Below are positions 42,568 to 51,816 of a stretch of DNA of 64,000 bases, in pieces. Numbering within the stretch: position 1 is the stretch's first letter; every line of letters starts with the position of its first letter. The position numbers and the translations under genes are program-made. The notes beneath the pieces are model-generated. The model was not told the DNA's origin and did not search any database. It saw only the letters and a list, made by a program, of their open reading frames with translations. The DNA comes from Roseivirga sp. (GTDB lineage: Bacteria > Bacteroidota > Bacteroidia > Cytophagales > Cyclobacteriaceae), in NCBI GenBank assembly GCA_021404565.1, contig JAAWWF010000017.1:1-64000 (forward strand). The letters are read 5' to 3'.

Positions 42568-45236
42568 GAGAAAGTAAAAACCAACTGCCTCCCGGCTGGA
42601 TTACGCGGCTGTTTAGCTGGCTATGTCAACCTGCGGATATGGATGATCTGCTGGGGGATATGGAGGAAATCTACCGGACGAATCTTAAAACAAAATCTAC
42701 ATTCAGGGCACAGTGGTTATACCTGCTGCAATGCCGGGCTTTACTCTTTTCCTATACGGTCAAAAAACGGAAGAGGAATGCGCTTAATCCACAGAATTAT
42801 CGGTCAACTCAAACACATATCGCAATGTATTTTAACTATTTAAAAATGGTGCTGCGGAGGTTACGCAGACAGCTTACCTTTTCATTTATCAACATCTTCG
42901 GACTGGGAGCAGGCCTGGCCACCTGCTTTATTATTCTGCTATTCATTCGCACGGAAAAGAGCTTTGATCAATTTCATGAAGATGCAGATCGCATGTACCG
43001 GATGACCAAAACCTATCCCATGGGGGGGCAGGTGGTGAATACGGTGGAGATGAGGAATTACTTTATGCCTGTAATAGATGAGCTTATTCCAGCCATAGAG
43101 AGCCATTGCCAGATTAAGAATATAGAGGATGGGGTATTAATAGAGACAGCACGGGAGACATTTGAAGAAGGAAAGGCTGCGTTCGTTACCCAGAATTTCT
43201 TCGATTTCTTTTCTTTCGATCTAAAATCCGGATCGGCAGATAAGGTATTGGAAGAACCCTATACCATGGCAATTTCCGAGAGCATGGCCAGACGCTATTT
43301 TGGAGGCGACTCTCCCGTTGGCAAGGTGATGAAGGTGAATTTCCCTGGTGACGAAAGAGTCCTGGATTTAAAGGTTACCGGACTCTTTGAAGATATGCCT
43401 GTCAACTCTCATATGCACATGGATTTCCTGCTTTCCATGAGTACAGGTGAAGCAGAGAACAAATGGAGGGGTATCCGCTCGTTTGTAATGCAGCATAGCT
43501 ATTTTAGGTTACAATCAGGCAAAGATATCGCTGAGGTAACAGGTCGCTTACTGGAAATAGAGGAAGAGCACGCTCCCGGTTTTTTCAAGAAGCTCAACAT
43601 GCACCTTGGTGTGCAGCCAGTTACTGACATTCATCTTAAGTCCGATATGCAGAAAGAGTTTGAGGCCAATGGAAGCGAACAGTTTCTATACCTTCTGGGA
43701 GTTCTCGGGGTATTTATTTTGCTCATTGCCGCTTTTAACTATATGAATCTTGCTACGGCACAGGCACTTGATCAGGCAAAGGAAGTGGGGGTAAGAAAGG
43801 TACTGGGTTCTCAAAGACGACAGCTGATTGCACGTTTTATTTTCGAATCGCTTACCATGTCGATGCTGGGGTTGATGCTGGCAGGGCTGATTGTTTACCT
43901 GACTCTACCTTATTTCAGTGAGCTTTCCGGTAAACCCCTCACTTTTGATTTTGATCAAAACTGGATTATGATACCCACTTTTATAGGGTTGACCATTGTA
44001 TTAGGCTTACTGGCTGGTATTTACCCTGCTTTATATATGTCGGGTTTTCAAGTGGTGAAAAGTTTGAAGGGCGGCTTGTCAAAACAGGGAAAGACTACCA
44101 AAGTATTCAGAAAGACCCTGGTAGTAACGCAGTTTGTGATGTCTGTGACATTAATGCTAAGCACGGGTATCGTCTTCAAACAGTTCGGCTTTCTGATGAA
44201 CAAAGAATTGGGAATTGATATGGAAGCGGTGGTTCATATCAATGTTAAACCCAAGGGAGTAAATAAGCATTTCAGTAACCTAAAACAGGCTTTGCTACAA
44301 AACCCACAGATTGCTGCTGTTTCTGGCTCTAATATAGCCCCTGTCAATGATTTTGGCTTGTCTCAGACCAATGGCCTGATACTACCAGGAGCTTCAGAAG
44401 AGATTTCTATGAATTACCTTCAGGTAGACCGGGATTTTTTCGATTTCTATAAAGTACCATTCCTGGTAGGAGAAGGTTATGATACTTTTGAGGGAGAGGC
44501 TACTGCCGGACTGATTGTCAATCGAACAGCCATGGAACAACTGGGTTTTGATGAGCAAAATGTACTGGGGCAGCAGGTGCATGTATACGATGGGTTTGAT
44601 CCGTTTATTGTTGGGGTTACGGATGACTTTCACCTGGAATCGCTGCATAAGGAAATAGGCCCTGTCTACTTCCAATTGACAGAAAAGGACCCGGGGCGAT
44701 TCAATGTTATGTCTGTAAAGATTACCGGAGACGACTTGCCCGAGACTGTTGCGGATATTCAGAATACCTACGATCAGTTTGTAACAACTGTACCCCTGGA
44801 GCTGACCTTTATGGATGACCGTATTGAGCGGGCCTATCAGTCCGAGAAGTTCTTTGTCCGCACTTTTGGTGTCTTCACAACGCTTGCGATTATCATGGCC
44901 TGTCTGGGAGCCTTGGGTTTAGCCATGCAGGTAGTGGTTAGCAAACAGAAGGAGGTAGGGGTAAGAAAAGTCTTAGGGGCTTCCGTGACAAGCATTACCG
45001 GCCTGCTTACTAAGGAGCTTATGTCGTTAGTGCTCTTAGCCAATCTCATTGCCTGGCCGCTTACCTATTGGGGTATGAATAATTGGTTGCAAGACTTCCC
45101 TTATCGCGAAGCGATAGGGCCAGGGATCTTTGCTCTTGTGCTGGCAGCCTCTATACTAATCACCTTCCTTACTGTCGGGGCTACATCGGTGAAAGCGGCA
45201 TTGGTGAATCCTGTAAAGTCACTGAAATCGGAGTGA
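42564..45236 (+). CDS. MacB/FtsX-type ABC permease with N-terminal prefix domain
   Basis: 890-aa permease. The first ~80 residues (LPPGWITRLFSWLCQPADMDDLLGDMEEIY) are the permease-prefix domain typical of PadR-linked transporters. Then come two MacB periplasmic core plus FtsX halves, with helices at about 115-135, 370-490 and the C-terminal 120 residues. Both halves carry the EVGVRKVLG(S/A) coupling motif. No ATPase gene is adjacent; it would need a partner elsewhere. ATG 42564 overlaps the PadR stop; the longer frame from 42522 is less likely. Confidence 0.88.
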   Translation: MRESKNQLPPGWITRLFSWLCQPADMDDLLGDMEEIYRTNLKTKSTFRAQWLYLLQCRALLFSYTVKKRKRNALNPQNYRSTQTHIAMYFNYLKMVLRRLRRQLTFSFINIFGLGAGLATCFIILLFIRTEKSFDQFHEDADRMYRMTKTYPMGGQVVNTVEMRNYFMPVIDELIPAIESHCQIKNIEDGVLIETARETFEEGKAAFVTQNFFDFFSFDLKSGSADKVLEEPYTMAISESMARRYFGGDSPVGKVMKVNFPGDERVLDLKVTGLFEDMPVNSHMHMDFLLSMSTGEAENKWRGIRSFVMQHSYFRLQSGKDIAEVTGRLLEIEEEHAPGFFKKLNMHLGVQPVTDIHLKSDMQKEFEANGSEQFLYLLGVLGVFILLIAAFNYMNLATAQALDQAKEVGVRKVLGSQRRQLIARFIFESLTMSMLGLMLAGLIVYLTLPYFSELSGKPLTFDFDQNWIMIPTFIGLTIVLGLLAGIYPALYMSGFQVVKSLKGGLSKQGKTTKVFRKTLVVTQFVMSVTLMLSTGIVFKQFGFLMNKELGIDMEAVVHINVKPKGVNKHFSNLKQALLQNPQIAAVSGSNIAPVNDFGLSQTNGLILPGASEEISMNYLQVDRDFFDFYKVPFLVGEGYDTFEGEATAGLIVNRTAMEQLGFDEQNVLGQQVHVYDGFDPFIVGVTDDFHLESLHKEIGPVYFQLTEKDPGRFNVMSVKITGDDLPETVADIQNTYDQFVTTVPLELTFMDDRIERAYQSEKFFVRTFGVFTTLAIIMACLGALGLAMQVVVSKQKEVGVRKVLGASVTSITGLLTKELMSLVLLANLIAWPLTYWGMNNWLQDFPYREAIGPGIFALVLAASILITFLTVGATSVKAALVNPVKSLKSE

Positions 45237-45250
45237 GGAGTATGTGAAAT

Positions 45251-45290
45251 AAAAAGAGGGAAGCCATTCTGATATGACTTCCCTCTTTTT
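45251..45290. terminator. Bidirectional terminator
   Basis: AAAAAGAGGGAAG pairs perfectly with CTTCCCTCTTTTT around a 14-nt loop, between the convergent permease gene and sugar operon. Confidence 0.88.
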
Positions 45291-45304
45291 ATATGCGGTA
45301 CTTC

Positions 45305-46048
45305 TTAAAGCTCTCTTACCCAGATATTTCTGAAGCTGGTTGTATTGCTATGGTCCTGTAAAATAATGGATGCTTTACCATGTGCATCATTTTTAGGCAA
45401 ACCGATATATTCAGTCGTACCCAGAATCTCCTGATGGTTTTGGATGAGCACGCCATTGTGAATCACCGTGATATAAGCAGATTTTACTTTGATGCCATCT
45501 TCATTGAATACAGGCGCACTGTAAATGATGTCATACGTTTCCCATTGGTCATGAGGACGTGTAGCGTTTACCAGGGGTATAGATTGCTTATAAATAGCTC
45601 CGGCTTGTCCATTCGAGTAGGTCCGGCTTTCATAGCTGTCCAACACCTGTACTTCATATCGTCCTTGCAGAAAAACCCCGGAGTTACCACGTCCCTGGCC
45701 TTCGCTTTCTACCACAAGTGGTGAACGCCATTCTATGTGCAATTGAATATCTCCGAACTTTCTATTGGTCATGATATTGCCGGTACCTGGCTTTACCGTC
45801 ATGATGTTGTTGGCTACATCCCATTTGGCGGCTCCTTTGTCATTCACAGACGCCCATTCGTTTAAGTTGCTACCTCCAAAAAGCACGATAGCATCCGAAG
45901 GGGGGGCGCTATTGGTGGCTCCGGGAGTTACCTTTTTGGGTACAGGGTCCCAAACCTCAGTGGCTTTGGGATCTTTGATCTGAGCAAATGCGCTGGTGCC
46001 TATCACCAGCAGGGTTAAAAGTATGGTTGCGCGTTTCATAATTTTCAT
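45305..46048 (-). CDS. DUF1080 protein, secreted (3-keto-disaccharide hydrolase family)
   Basis: 247 aa with signal peptide ending TSAFAQ. The concanavalin-like DUF1080 fold is seen in IVLFGGSNLNEWASVNDKGAAKWDV, LHIEWRSPL, GNSGVFLQGRYEVQVLDSYES and NTTSFRNIWVREL. Characterised DUF1080 enzymes cleave 3-keto-glycosides made by flavin dehydrogenases. It is the last gene of a six-gene leftward operon, 1 bp after the isomerase gene. ATG 46039 is an alternative start, three codons in. Confidence 0.85.
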   Translation of the reverse strand: MKIMKRATILLTLLVIGTSAFAQIKDPKATEVWDPVPKKVTPGATNSAPPSDAIVLFGGSNLNEWASVNDKGAAKWDVANNIMTVKPGTGNIMTNRKFGDIQLHIEWRSPLVVESEGQGRGNSGVFLQGRYEVQVLDSYESRTYSNGQAGAIYKQSIPLVNATRPHDQWETYDIIYSAPVFNEDGIKVKSAYITVIHNGVLIQNHQEILGTTEYIGLPKNDAHGKASIILQDHSNTTSFRNIWVREL

Positions 46049-46049
46049 A

Positions 46050-47099
46050 TTAATCTATTCCTAAAAGGTTTTTGAATTCCTCATCACTGATACCGGCATC
46101 GGCAAAATCATCAAAGTTCTTTTCCGTGGCTTCAATGATAAACTGATTGATATATTCGGCACCTTCTCTTGCTCCTTGTTCTGGAGATTTAATGCAGCAC
46201 TCCCATTCTAATACAGCCCAGCCATCATAGCCATATTGGGTCATTTTTGAGAAAATTCCCTGGAAGTCTACCTGCCCGTCTCCAATAGAACGGAAACGTC
46301 CCGGACGATCTCTCCAGTCCTGGTACCCACCGTATACTCCTGATTTTCCATTGGGATGATATTCTGCATCCTTGACATGGAACATCCCGAAAAATTCATG
46401 GTAGTGGTCAATATAAGCCAGGTAGTCCAGCTGTTGTAAAATGAAGTGACTCGGGTCGTATAGCAGCTTCACTCGCTTATGCTTATTAGTAGCCTCATAA
46501 AACATTTCGAAGGAGGTGCCATCGTGCAGGTCTTCACCCGCATGTACTTCGTAGCAGACATCTACACCCTGCTCATCAAAATGATTGAGAATGGGTTCCC
46601 ATCTTTTGGCCAGTTCGGCAAAGCCTTTTTCGATCAGCCCGGCTGGTCTTTGTGGCCAGTTATAAAAGTAAGGCCAAACCAAAGCCCCCGAAAAGGTGGC
46701 ATGCACATCGATGCCCAGGTTTCTGGAGGCCACTGCTGCTTTTTTTACCTGATCAATCGCCCAGGCATTCCGTTGTTTGGCATTCATGCCATCGGGAGCA
46801 AATCCCTTGAAGAGCTCTTCATAGGCAGGGTGTACTGCTACCAGCTGACCTTGTAAATGTGTGGAGAGCTCGCTTACCTCCAGTCCATGATTGGCCAGGG
46901 TACCTTTCAGCTCATCGCAATAGGTCTTGCTTTCAGCAGCTTTGTCCAGGTCTATCAGCCGACTGTCCCAGGTGGGTATTTGTACGGCTTTATAACCCAG
47001 GTCACTGGCCCACCTGGCTATGCTGTCAAGCGAATTAAATGGAGCCGTATCATCTGCAAATTGTGCCAGAAATACGGCAGGTCCTTTGATTGTTTTCAT
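46050..47099 (-). CDS. TIM-barrel sugar phosphate isomerase/epimerase
   Basis: 349-aa protein of the xylose isomerase-like/AP-endonuclease-2 TIM-barrel family. Probable metal ligands are seen in YEVHAGED, LYDPSHF, MFHVKDAEY and VLEWECC. It should interconvert or epimerise a keto-sugar in the cytoplasm. No signal peptide. Gaps of 15 bp upstream (oxidoreductase) and 1 bp downstream (DUF1080) place it in the operon. The exact substrate is unknown; a 3-keto-sugar is the reasonable guess given its neighbours. Confidence 0.86.
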   Translation of the reverse strand: MKTIKGPAVFLAQFADDTAPFNSLDSIARWASDLGYKAVQIPTWDSRLIDLDKAAESKTYCDELKGTLANHGLEVSELSTHLQGQLVAVHPAYEELFKGFAPDGMNAKQRNAWAIDQVKKAAVASRNLGIDVHATFSGALVWPYFYNWPQRPAGLIEKGFAELAKRWEPILNHFDEQGVDVCYEVHAGEDLHDGTSFEMFYEATNKHKRVKLLYDPSHFILQQLDYLAYIDHYHEFFGMFHVKDAEYHPNGKSGVYGGYQDWRDRPGRFRSIGDGQVDFQGIFSKMTQYGYDGWAVLEWECCIKSPEQGAREGAEYINQFIIEATEKNFDDFADAGISDEEFKNLLGID

Positions 47100-47114
47100 T
47101 TGAGTGATTGTTCT

Positions 47115-48257
47115 TTAGTCAACTATTTCTGTCCAGCTATTTCCATTTTTATCAGAAGCCAAAACAGCTTCGATAAACTTCATGCCTCGCACACCATCGC
47201 GAATGGTTGGGAAGGCCCCATCAATATAATCTTCTCCTTTGATCGCTTTGGCCGCTCCACTGTAAAGGTTTGCCATAGAGTCAAAGATTCCTTCCGGATG
47301 GCCCGGTGCCATTTTGGTGCTCACCTTGGCAAACTCGCTATTGTAGTCATGGCCAGGCTTGAGTACCTGCTGAATGCCACCTTCGGGTAGGTAGTAGAGG
47401 TAATTAGGGTTTTCCTGTTCCCAACGGAGTCCGCCTTTGCTACCGTAAACGGCTATCTGAAGCGCATTCTCTTCTGAGGTAGCAATCTGACTTGCTCTTA
47501 CCAGGCCTCTGATGCCATTATTGAGTCTTAGCATAGCAGTGCCGTCAATGTCTAATGGATTATCTTCATAAAGGGTATTGAGGTCAGCCAGCACCTTCTC
47601 CGTTTTCAGTCCGGTAGTATACTCAATCATATTGAAGGCATGAACACCTATATCGCCCATACAGCAGCTTTGCCCCGCTTTGGCAGGATCTAATCTCCAT
47701 ACTCCCTTTCGTTTCTCTTTGTCGTGAATCACCGGGTTGATCCAGCCCTGATAGTATTGGGCATCTACCTTATGGATATCACCAATAATCCCATTGGCAA
47801 TCATCGATTTCATCTGGCGCACCATGGGATAGCCTGTGTAGGTGTGGGTTAATGCAAACACCACATTGTGTTTGGCTACCAGTTCCTCCAGTTCAATCGC
47901 TTCTTCAGCCGTATTGGTCACAGGTTTTTCACAAATGACATGAAACCCCGCCTCAATCAGTTGCTTGGCCATAGGGTAATGGAGAAAATTAGGAGTGACC
48001 ACCACCACTGCTTCAATTCTTTCATCGGCTGGTAAGGCTGTTTCTCCGGATACAAAAGCGTCTATGTTGGGGTAAGCTCTGTTGGTGTCCAGTTCAAGAG
48101 AGCGGGCAAAATCTATGGCTCTCCCATGGTCGGTGTCGAAAGCGCCTCCCACCAGTTTATACTCTTCTCCTATATATGAAGCAATGCGATGGACAATGCC
48201 TATAAATGAGGAATGACCACCACCGATCATGCCCAATCTGATTTTTCTTTGTGTCAT
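47115..48257 (-). CDS. Gfo/Idh/MocA-family oxidoreductase
   Basis: 380-aa NAD(P)-dependent sugar oxidoreductase. The Rossmann motif GMIGGGHSSFIG lies at residues 9-20 and the catalytic-lysine motif CEKPVTN near residue 110; GDIGVHAFNM holds the second conserved His. No signal peptide, so cytoplasmic. In 3-keto-glycoside clusters such enzymes reduce or rearrange 3-keto-sugars. The permease gene upstream ends 1 bp before its start. Confidence 0.88.
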   Translation of the reverse strand: MTQRKIRLGMIGGGHSSFIGIVHRIASYIGEEYKLVGGAFDTDHGRAIDFARSLELDTNRAYPNIDAFVSGETALPADERIEAVVVVTPNFLHYPMAKQLIEAGFHVICEKPVTNTAEEAIELEELVAKHNVVFALTHTYTGYPMVRQMKSMIANGIIGDIHKVDAQYYQGWINPVIHDKEKRKGVWRLDPAKAGQSCCMGDIGVHAFNMIEYTTGLKTEKVLADLNTLYEDNPLDIDGTAMLRLNNGIRGLVRASQIATSEENALQIAVYGSKGGLRWEQENPNYLYYLPEGGIQQVLKPGHDYNSEFAKVSTKMAPGHPEGIFDSMANLYSGAAKAIKGEDYIDGAFPTIRDGVRGMKFIEAVLASDKNGNSWTEIVD

Positions 48258-48258
48258 A

Positions 48259-49491
48259 TTATTTATCGTATTCTACGGTTTCGTTTTTGAATGTAAAGAA
48301 GAAAGTAAGGAAGACCAGCACGGCAAACCCGGCAGGCAAGAGCCAGATACTTGTCCAGTCATGTCCGGTATCAAGGGTGTAGTATGCCGTGATTTTCCCC
48401 GCTGCCCAGAAGCCCACCAACATACCCACTCCATAGGTAGCCAGGGTAATAAGCCCCTGTGCCGCACTTTTGTATTTCTCCCCTGCTTTTGAGTCGGTGT
48501 AAATCTGCCCCGATACAAAGAAGAAGTCATAGCAAATACCATGTAAGGCAATACCGGTGAGGAGCATGAATACAAGCTCTTCGGAGTTGCCAAAGGCAAA
48601 CAAGGCATAGCGAATGGCCCAGGCCAGCATGCCAAACAAAAGCGTTTTTTTAATGCCGTATTTCTTCAGAAATATGGGTAGAAGCAGCATGAACAGAACT
48701 TCTGAAATTTGACCTATGGTCATTTTTCCGGTAGCGTTGCTTACCTGGATTTCTGTAAGAAAGGGATTAGTCTGTTGGTAATAAAAAGCCAGGGGGATGC
48801 AAATCAGGACTGAGGAAAAGAAGAACAAGGCAAAGTTCTTGTCTTTCAGCAGCCGCAGGGCATCGAGTCCCAAAACATCTCTGAGTTTTATTTTGGTCCC
48901 CTTCGCCACTGCAGGTGGTGTTTTCGGCAGGGTAAAACTGAAAAGACCCAGAATACCAGCGGCTATGGCCGTCATCAACAAGGTGTTTTTAAGCATGCCA
49001 TTGGCAATGCCTTCAGGAGAGTCCCAGGAAAACACATAGCTGATTACCAGCCCTGCTATTACCCAGCCGATGGTTCCCGATACCCTGATGGGAGGAAACT
49101 GCCTGGAGGGGTCGTCCATTTGTCTGAAGGCCACTGAATTCACCAGTGCCAGTGTGGGCATATATAATATCATATAGCCAAGCACATAGGGGTAAAATGT
49201 TGCGAAATCAGCCGCATTATACATGAGGTACATCAACAGTGCACCCAGCAAGTGAAGAACCCCCAGGATTTTCTCAGCATTGAAAAACCGGTCAGCAATC
49301 AATCCTATGATAAAAGGGGCAATTATCGCACCCCAGGACTGCGTGGAAAAAGCAAGACTTTTCTGGGCTTCAGAGGCATTAAGGTTATTTGCCAAAAATG
49401 TGCCCAGCGTAACAAACCATCCTCCCCAGATAAAAAACTGGAGAAACATCATCAGGCTTAGCCTGCCGGTAATTCCCTTGCTTATGCTCAT
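48259..49491 (-). CDS. MFS carrier, nucleoside:H+ symporter (NupG/XapB-like)
   Basis: 410 aa, twelve membrane helices expected. MSISKGITGRLSLMMFLQFFIWGGWFVTLGTF and DDPSRQFPPIRVSGTIGWVIAGL are close to the NHS family. In sugar clusters of this phylum these carriers are thought to take up sugars rather than nucleosides. Start ATG 49491 is chosen; the frame extends upstream to 49599 over the previous gene's end. It lies 10 bp after the other MFS gene. Confidence 0.87.
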   Translation of the reverse strand: MSISKGITGRLSLMMFLQFFIWGGWFVTLGTFLANNLNASEAQKSLAFSTQSWGAIIAPFIIGLIADRFFNAEKILGVLHLLGALLMYLMYNAADFATFYPYVLGYMILYMPTLALVNSVAFRQMDDPSRQFPPIRVSGTIGWVIAGLVISYVFSWDSPEGIANGMLKNTLLMTAIAAGILGLFSFTLPKTPPAVAKGTKIKLRDVLGLDALRLLKDKNFALFFFSSVLICIPLAFYYQQTNPFLTEIQVSNATGKMTIGQISEVLFMLLLPIFLKKYGIKKTLLFGMLAWAIRYALFAFGNSEELVFMLLTGIALHGICYDFFFVSGQIYTDSKAGEKYKSAAQGLITLATYGVGMLVGFWAAGKITAYYTLDTGHDWTSIWLLPAGFAVLVFLTFFFTFKNETVEYDK

Positions 49492-49501
49492 GGAGTTTGT
49501 T

Positions 49502-50734
49502 TTAGTGGCCCGACTGTGGCACTCTTTGTGTTTCCAGTTTCTTTCTATACATGAATAGTAGTCCGAAGAGCACAACCAATACCAGTGGGAAATAGACAAT
49601 ATTACCCAGGGTGGCCTGTCCCGCAGCCAATTCAGCAGCTTCAGCAGTCATGCCTGATGCCAGGGCTTCAGATTTTTCGGCATCCAGCCAGCCACCGATT
49701 ACCGGCTGCCAGATACTAGTGGCAAACATGCCTGCTCCACCAATCAATGACATACCCAGGGCTCCTGTCTTTGGTAGGTACTCTCCCACAAAGCCTATCA
49801 TAGTCGGCCAGAAATACATTACGCCTACAGCGAATAATATGGCGGCCAGGTATACCATACCTCCTGTGGCCATGCTCATCAGATAAATGGCCAGTGCAGC
49901 AATGATGGATGAGCCCCAGAGTACTCCAGCCGGATTGAATCGTCTGATAACAGGCCCGGCAAAGAATCTGCCAATAGCCATGAGTCCGGTTACCATCGCC
50001 AGAATAAGCATAGGGCTGGCGCCTGTGTTACCGAGTATTTTCTCTACCCACTGTTGAGTACCCAGTTCGGTGGTTGCCGTCAGGGTCATACAGATCACCA
50101 TAAAGAAGAACAGGGGAGATACCAGACTTTTGATATTGGCAGCTGTGTTGGACTCTTTACTTTCATTAGCTGGGAATGTTTGTCCCATGAAGAGGAAACC
50201 ATAAGCAATGGTGGGTATGAGCATAATGGCAATCTGCATCTGCCAGCCCATAGAAAAGTCGGTCATGAATTTAGATACCAGGGAGCCTATTACTATACCT
50301 CCGGGAAACCATACATGAAAACGGTTAAGTTTAGCGGTTTGGTCTCCGGCATACATACCTGCAATCATAGGGTTACAAGCCGCTTCTACACTACCATTGG
50401 CAAAGCCAACAAAGAAGGTTGAGATGAGGAGGGTCCAGAAGTCTCCGGCAAAAATGGTAAGTCCCAGCCCGAGTAAATGAGATACAAAGGCAATGATCAT
50501 CAGTTTTTTAGGTCCCAGGCTGTTATATACCAGACCGCCAAAAATTGTGGCCAATGGGAAACCCAGAAAAGCCATAGAGTTGACAAAACCTAATTGGGTG
50601 TCTGTCAGGCCAAAATCTGTACCAAGCTGGCCAAGAATACCCGCTCGAATGGCAAAGGTCATCGAGGTAACCGTAAGTGCCATACAGCTGGCTGTAAAAA
50701 GCCTGTTTTTGTTTAATCCGTTCTGAGAACTCAT
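49502..50734 (-). CDS. MFS sugar carrier
   Basis: 410-aa major-facilitator protein with about twelve helices. The N-terminal motif LGFVNSMAFLGFPLATIFGGLVYNSLGPKKLM resembles motif A of sugar porters (FucP/GlcP-like group). It precedes the NupG-like carrier by 10 bp, so two different carriers are encoded together. Substrate unknown. It follows the DUF1080 lipoprotein gene by 73 bp. Confidence 0.83.
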   Translation of the reverse strand: MSSQNGLNKNRLFTASCMALTVTSMTFAIRAGILGQLGTDFGLTDTQLGFVNSMAFLGFPLATIFGGLVYNSLGPKKLMIIAFVSHLLGLGLTIFAGDFWTLLISTFFVGFANGSVEAACNPMIAGMYAGDQTAKLNRFHVWFPGGIVIGSLVSKFMTDFSMGWQMQIAIMLIPTIAYGFLFMGQTFPANESKESNTAANIKSLVSPLFFFMVICMTLTATTELGTQQWVEKILGNTGASPMLILAMVTGLMAIGRFFAGPVIRRFNPAGVLWGSSIIAALAIYLMSMATGGMVYLAAILFAVGVMYFWPTMIGFVGEYLPKTGALGMSLIGGAGMFATSIWQPVIGGWLDAEKSEALASGMTAEAAELAAGQATLGNIVYFPLVLVVLFGLLFMYRKKLETQRVPQSGH

Positions 50735-50807
50735 TATGCTAGTAATTAGGGTTGTTGATTATGTGATATCTATAGTTAATTGCCAGCCTGTTTGACTGAC
50801 TTAGTGC

Positions 50808-51593
50808 TTATTCGTTTGATAAATCCTTGATCAATACTTTTCTGAACTGAATGGGATGACTTTCGCTTTGGAGGGCGATATAGCCCTCGGTTAAGGCCTT
50901 TCCTTCTACTTTTACAGCCGGGTCGAAACCATCCACCACACCACCACCGATCACCGGTTTGCTATACTTCATTACAGTATCTCCTTCAATGATATGGGCA
51001 ACGAGCTCATCACCCATCACCAGAAAGTCCATGGTTACCCACTCTTCACCATGGTAAGTGGCTGAGGTTGACGTGATGCAATGCCTCGTTTCAAGTTTGC
51101 CATCCATTTCCACATGTGTGCCAGGGGTACAAAGGCTTCCGGTAGGGCGATCTCCATTGTTGAGACCTCCCAGAAACTGAGCTTCGATTGAAATCGGGAA
51201 ATCCTGATCTTTTGCCATGGACTCCGGTGACTGGCTATGGAGCATTACCCCGCTGTTTTTGGTAGCCCAGCCTTCACCTCCGTTTACCTGATCGCCAATA
51301 AAACGATACTCCACCCGTAGCAGGTATTTTGAGAACTTTTGCTCGTAAAACAAGTGCCCGTATCTGTAGTTGAAAGTGTCGTAGGCATCGTAGTTCACGG
51401 TGAGCAAACCATCTTGTACACTAAAGGTATTGCCGAAATTGTCATCCAGCGCATAGCCCTTGATTTTCGGGTGCCAGCCGGTAAGATCTTTACCGTTAAA
51501 AAGAGGAGTCCAGGCTGGTTCCTGTTGACAGGAAAAAACAGACATGACCAGAATTCCTGTGAGGGACAGGACGGTAATTGCGCGTTTCGACAT
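50808..51593 (-). CDS. DUF1080 lipoprotein (3-keto-disaccharide hydrolase family)
   Basis: 261 aa from ATG 51593. The signal sequence MSKRAITVLSLTGILVMSVFSC has a lipobox-like Cys at 22; the upstream extension to 51644 is not convincing. The DUF1080 domain is seen in PLFNGKDLTGWHPK, LRVEYRFIGDQVNGGEGWATKNSGVMLHSQ, SIEAQFLGG and IQFRKVLIKDLS. Probably an outer- or inner-membrane-anchored glycosidase acting on 3-keto-glycosides. It opens the six-gene operon; a LacI-type palindrome lies 109 bp upstream. Confidence 0.86.
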   Translation of the reverse strand: MSKRAITVLSLTGILVMSVFSCQQEPAWTPLFNGKDLTGWHPKIKGYALDDNFGNTFSVQDGLLTVNYDAYDTFNYRYGHLFYEQKFSKYLLRVEYRFIGDQVNGGEGWATKNSGVMLHSQSPESMAKDQDFPISIEAQFLGGLNNGDRPTGSLCTPGTHVEMDGKLETRHCITSTSATYHGEEWVTMDFLVMGDELVAHIIEGDTVMKYSKPVIGGGVVDGFDPAVKVEGKALTEGYIALQSESHPIQFRKVLIKDLSNE

Positions 51594-51701
51594 GTTAGAA
51601 AAAATAATGGTGCAATAAGTTAAAGAAAATACTCTTGAATTCAACAGGTTGATGGGGTGAAGGGCAGGTCTGAATTATCAATATGACCAAATGATTTTTT
51701 G

Positions 51702-51713
51702 GCAATCGATTGC
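51702..51713. promoter_or_regulatory. LacI-type operator-like palindrome
   Basis: GCAATCGATTGC is a perfect 12-bp palindrome with a central CG, the usual shape of LacI/GalR-family sites. It lies upstream of the DUF1080-led sugar operon. No LacI-family gene is in the window, so the regulator would be elsewhere. Confidence 0.45.
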
Positions 51714-51816
51714 ATCAGGTCTCACAATAAAACACCTGGCAAACTAACTCCTGCAGGCCTGGTTTATTCGCGACATAGGCCTGACGAAATGTGTCTTATG
51801 AGTGATTCAGAGAATA

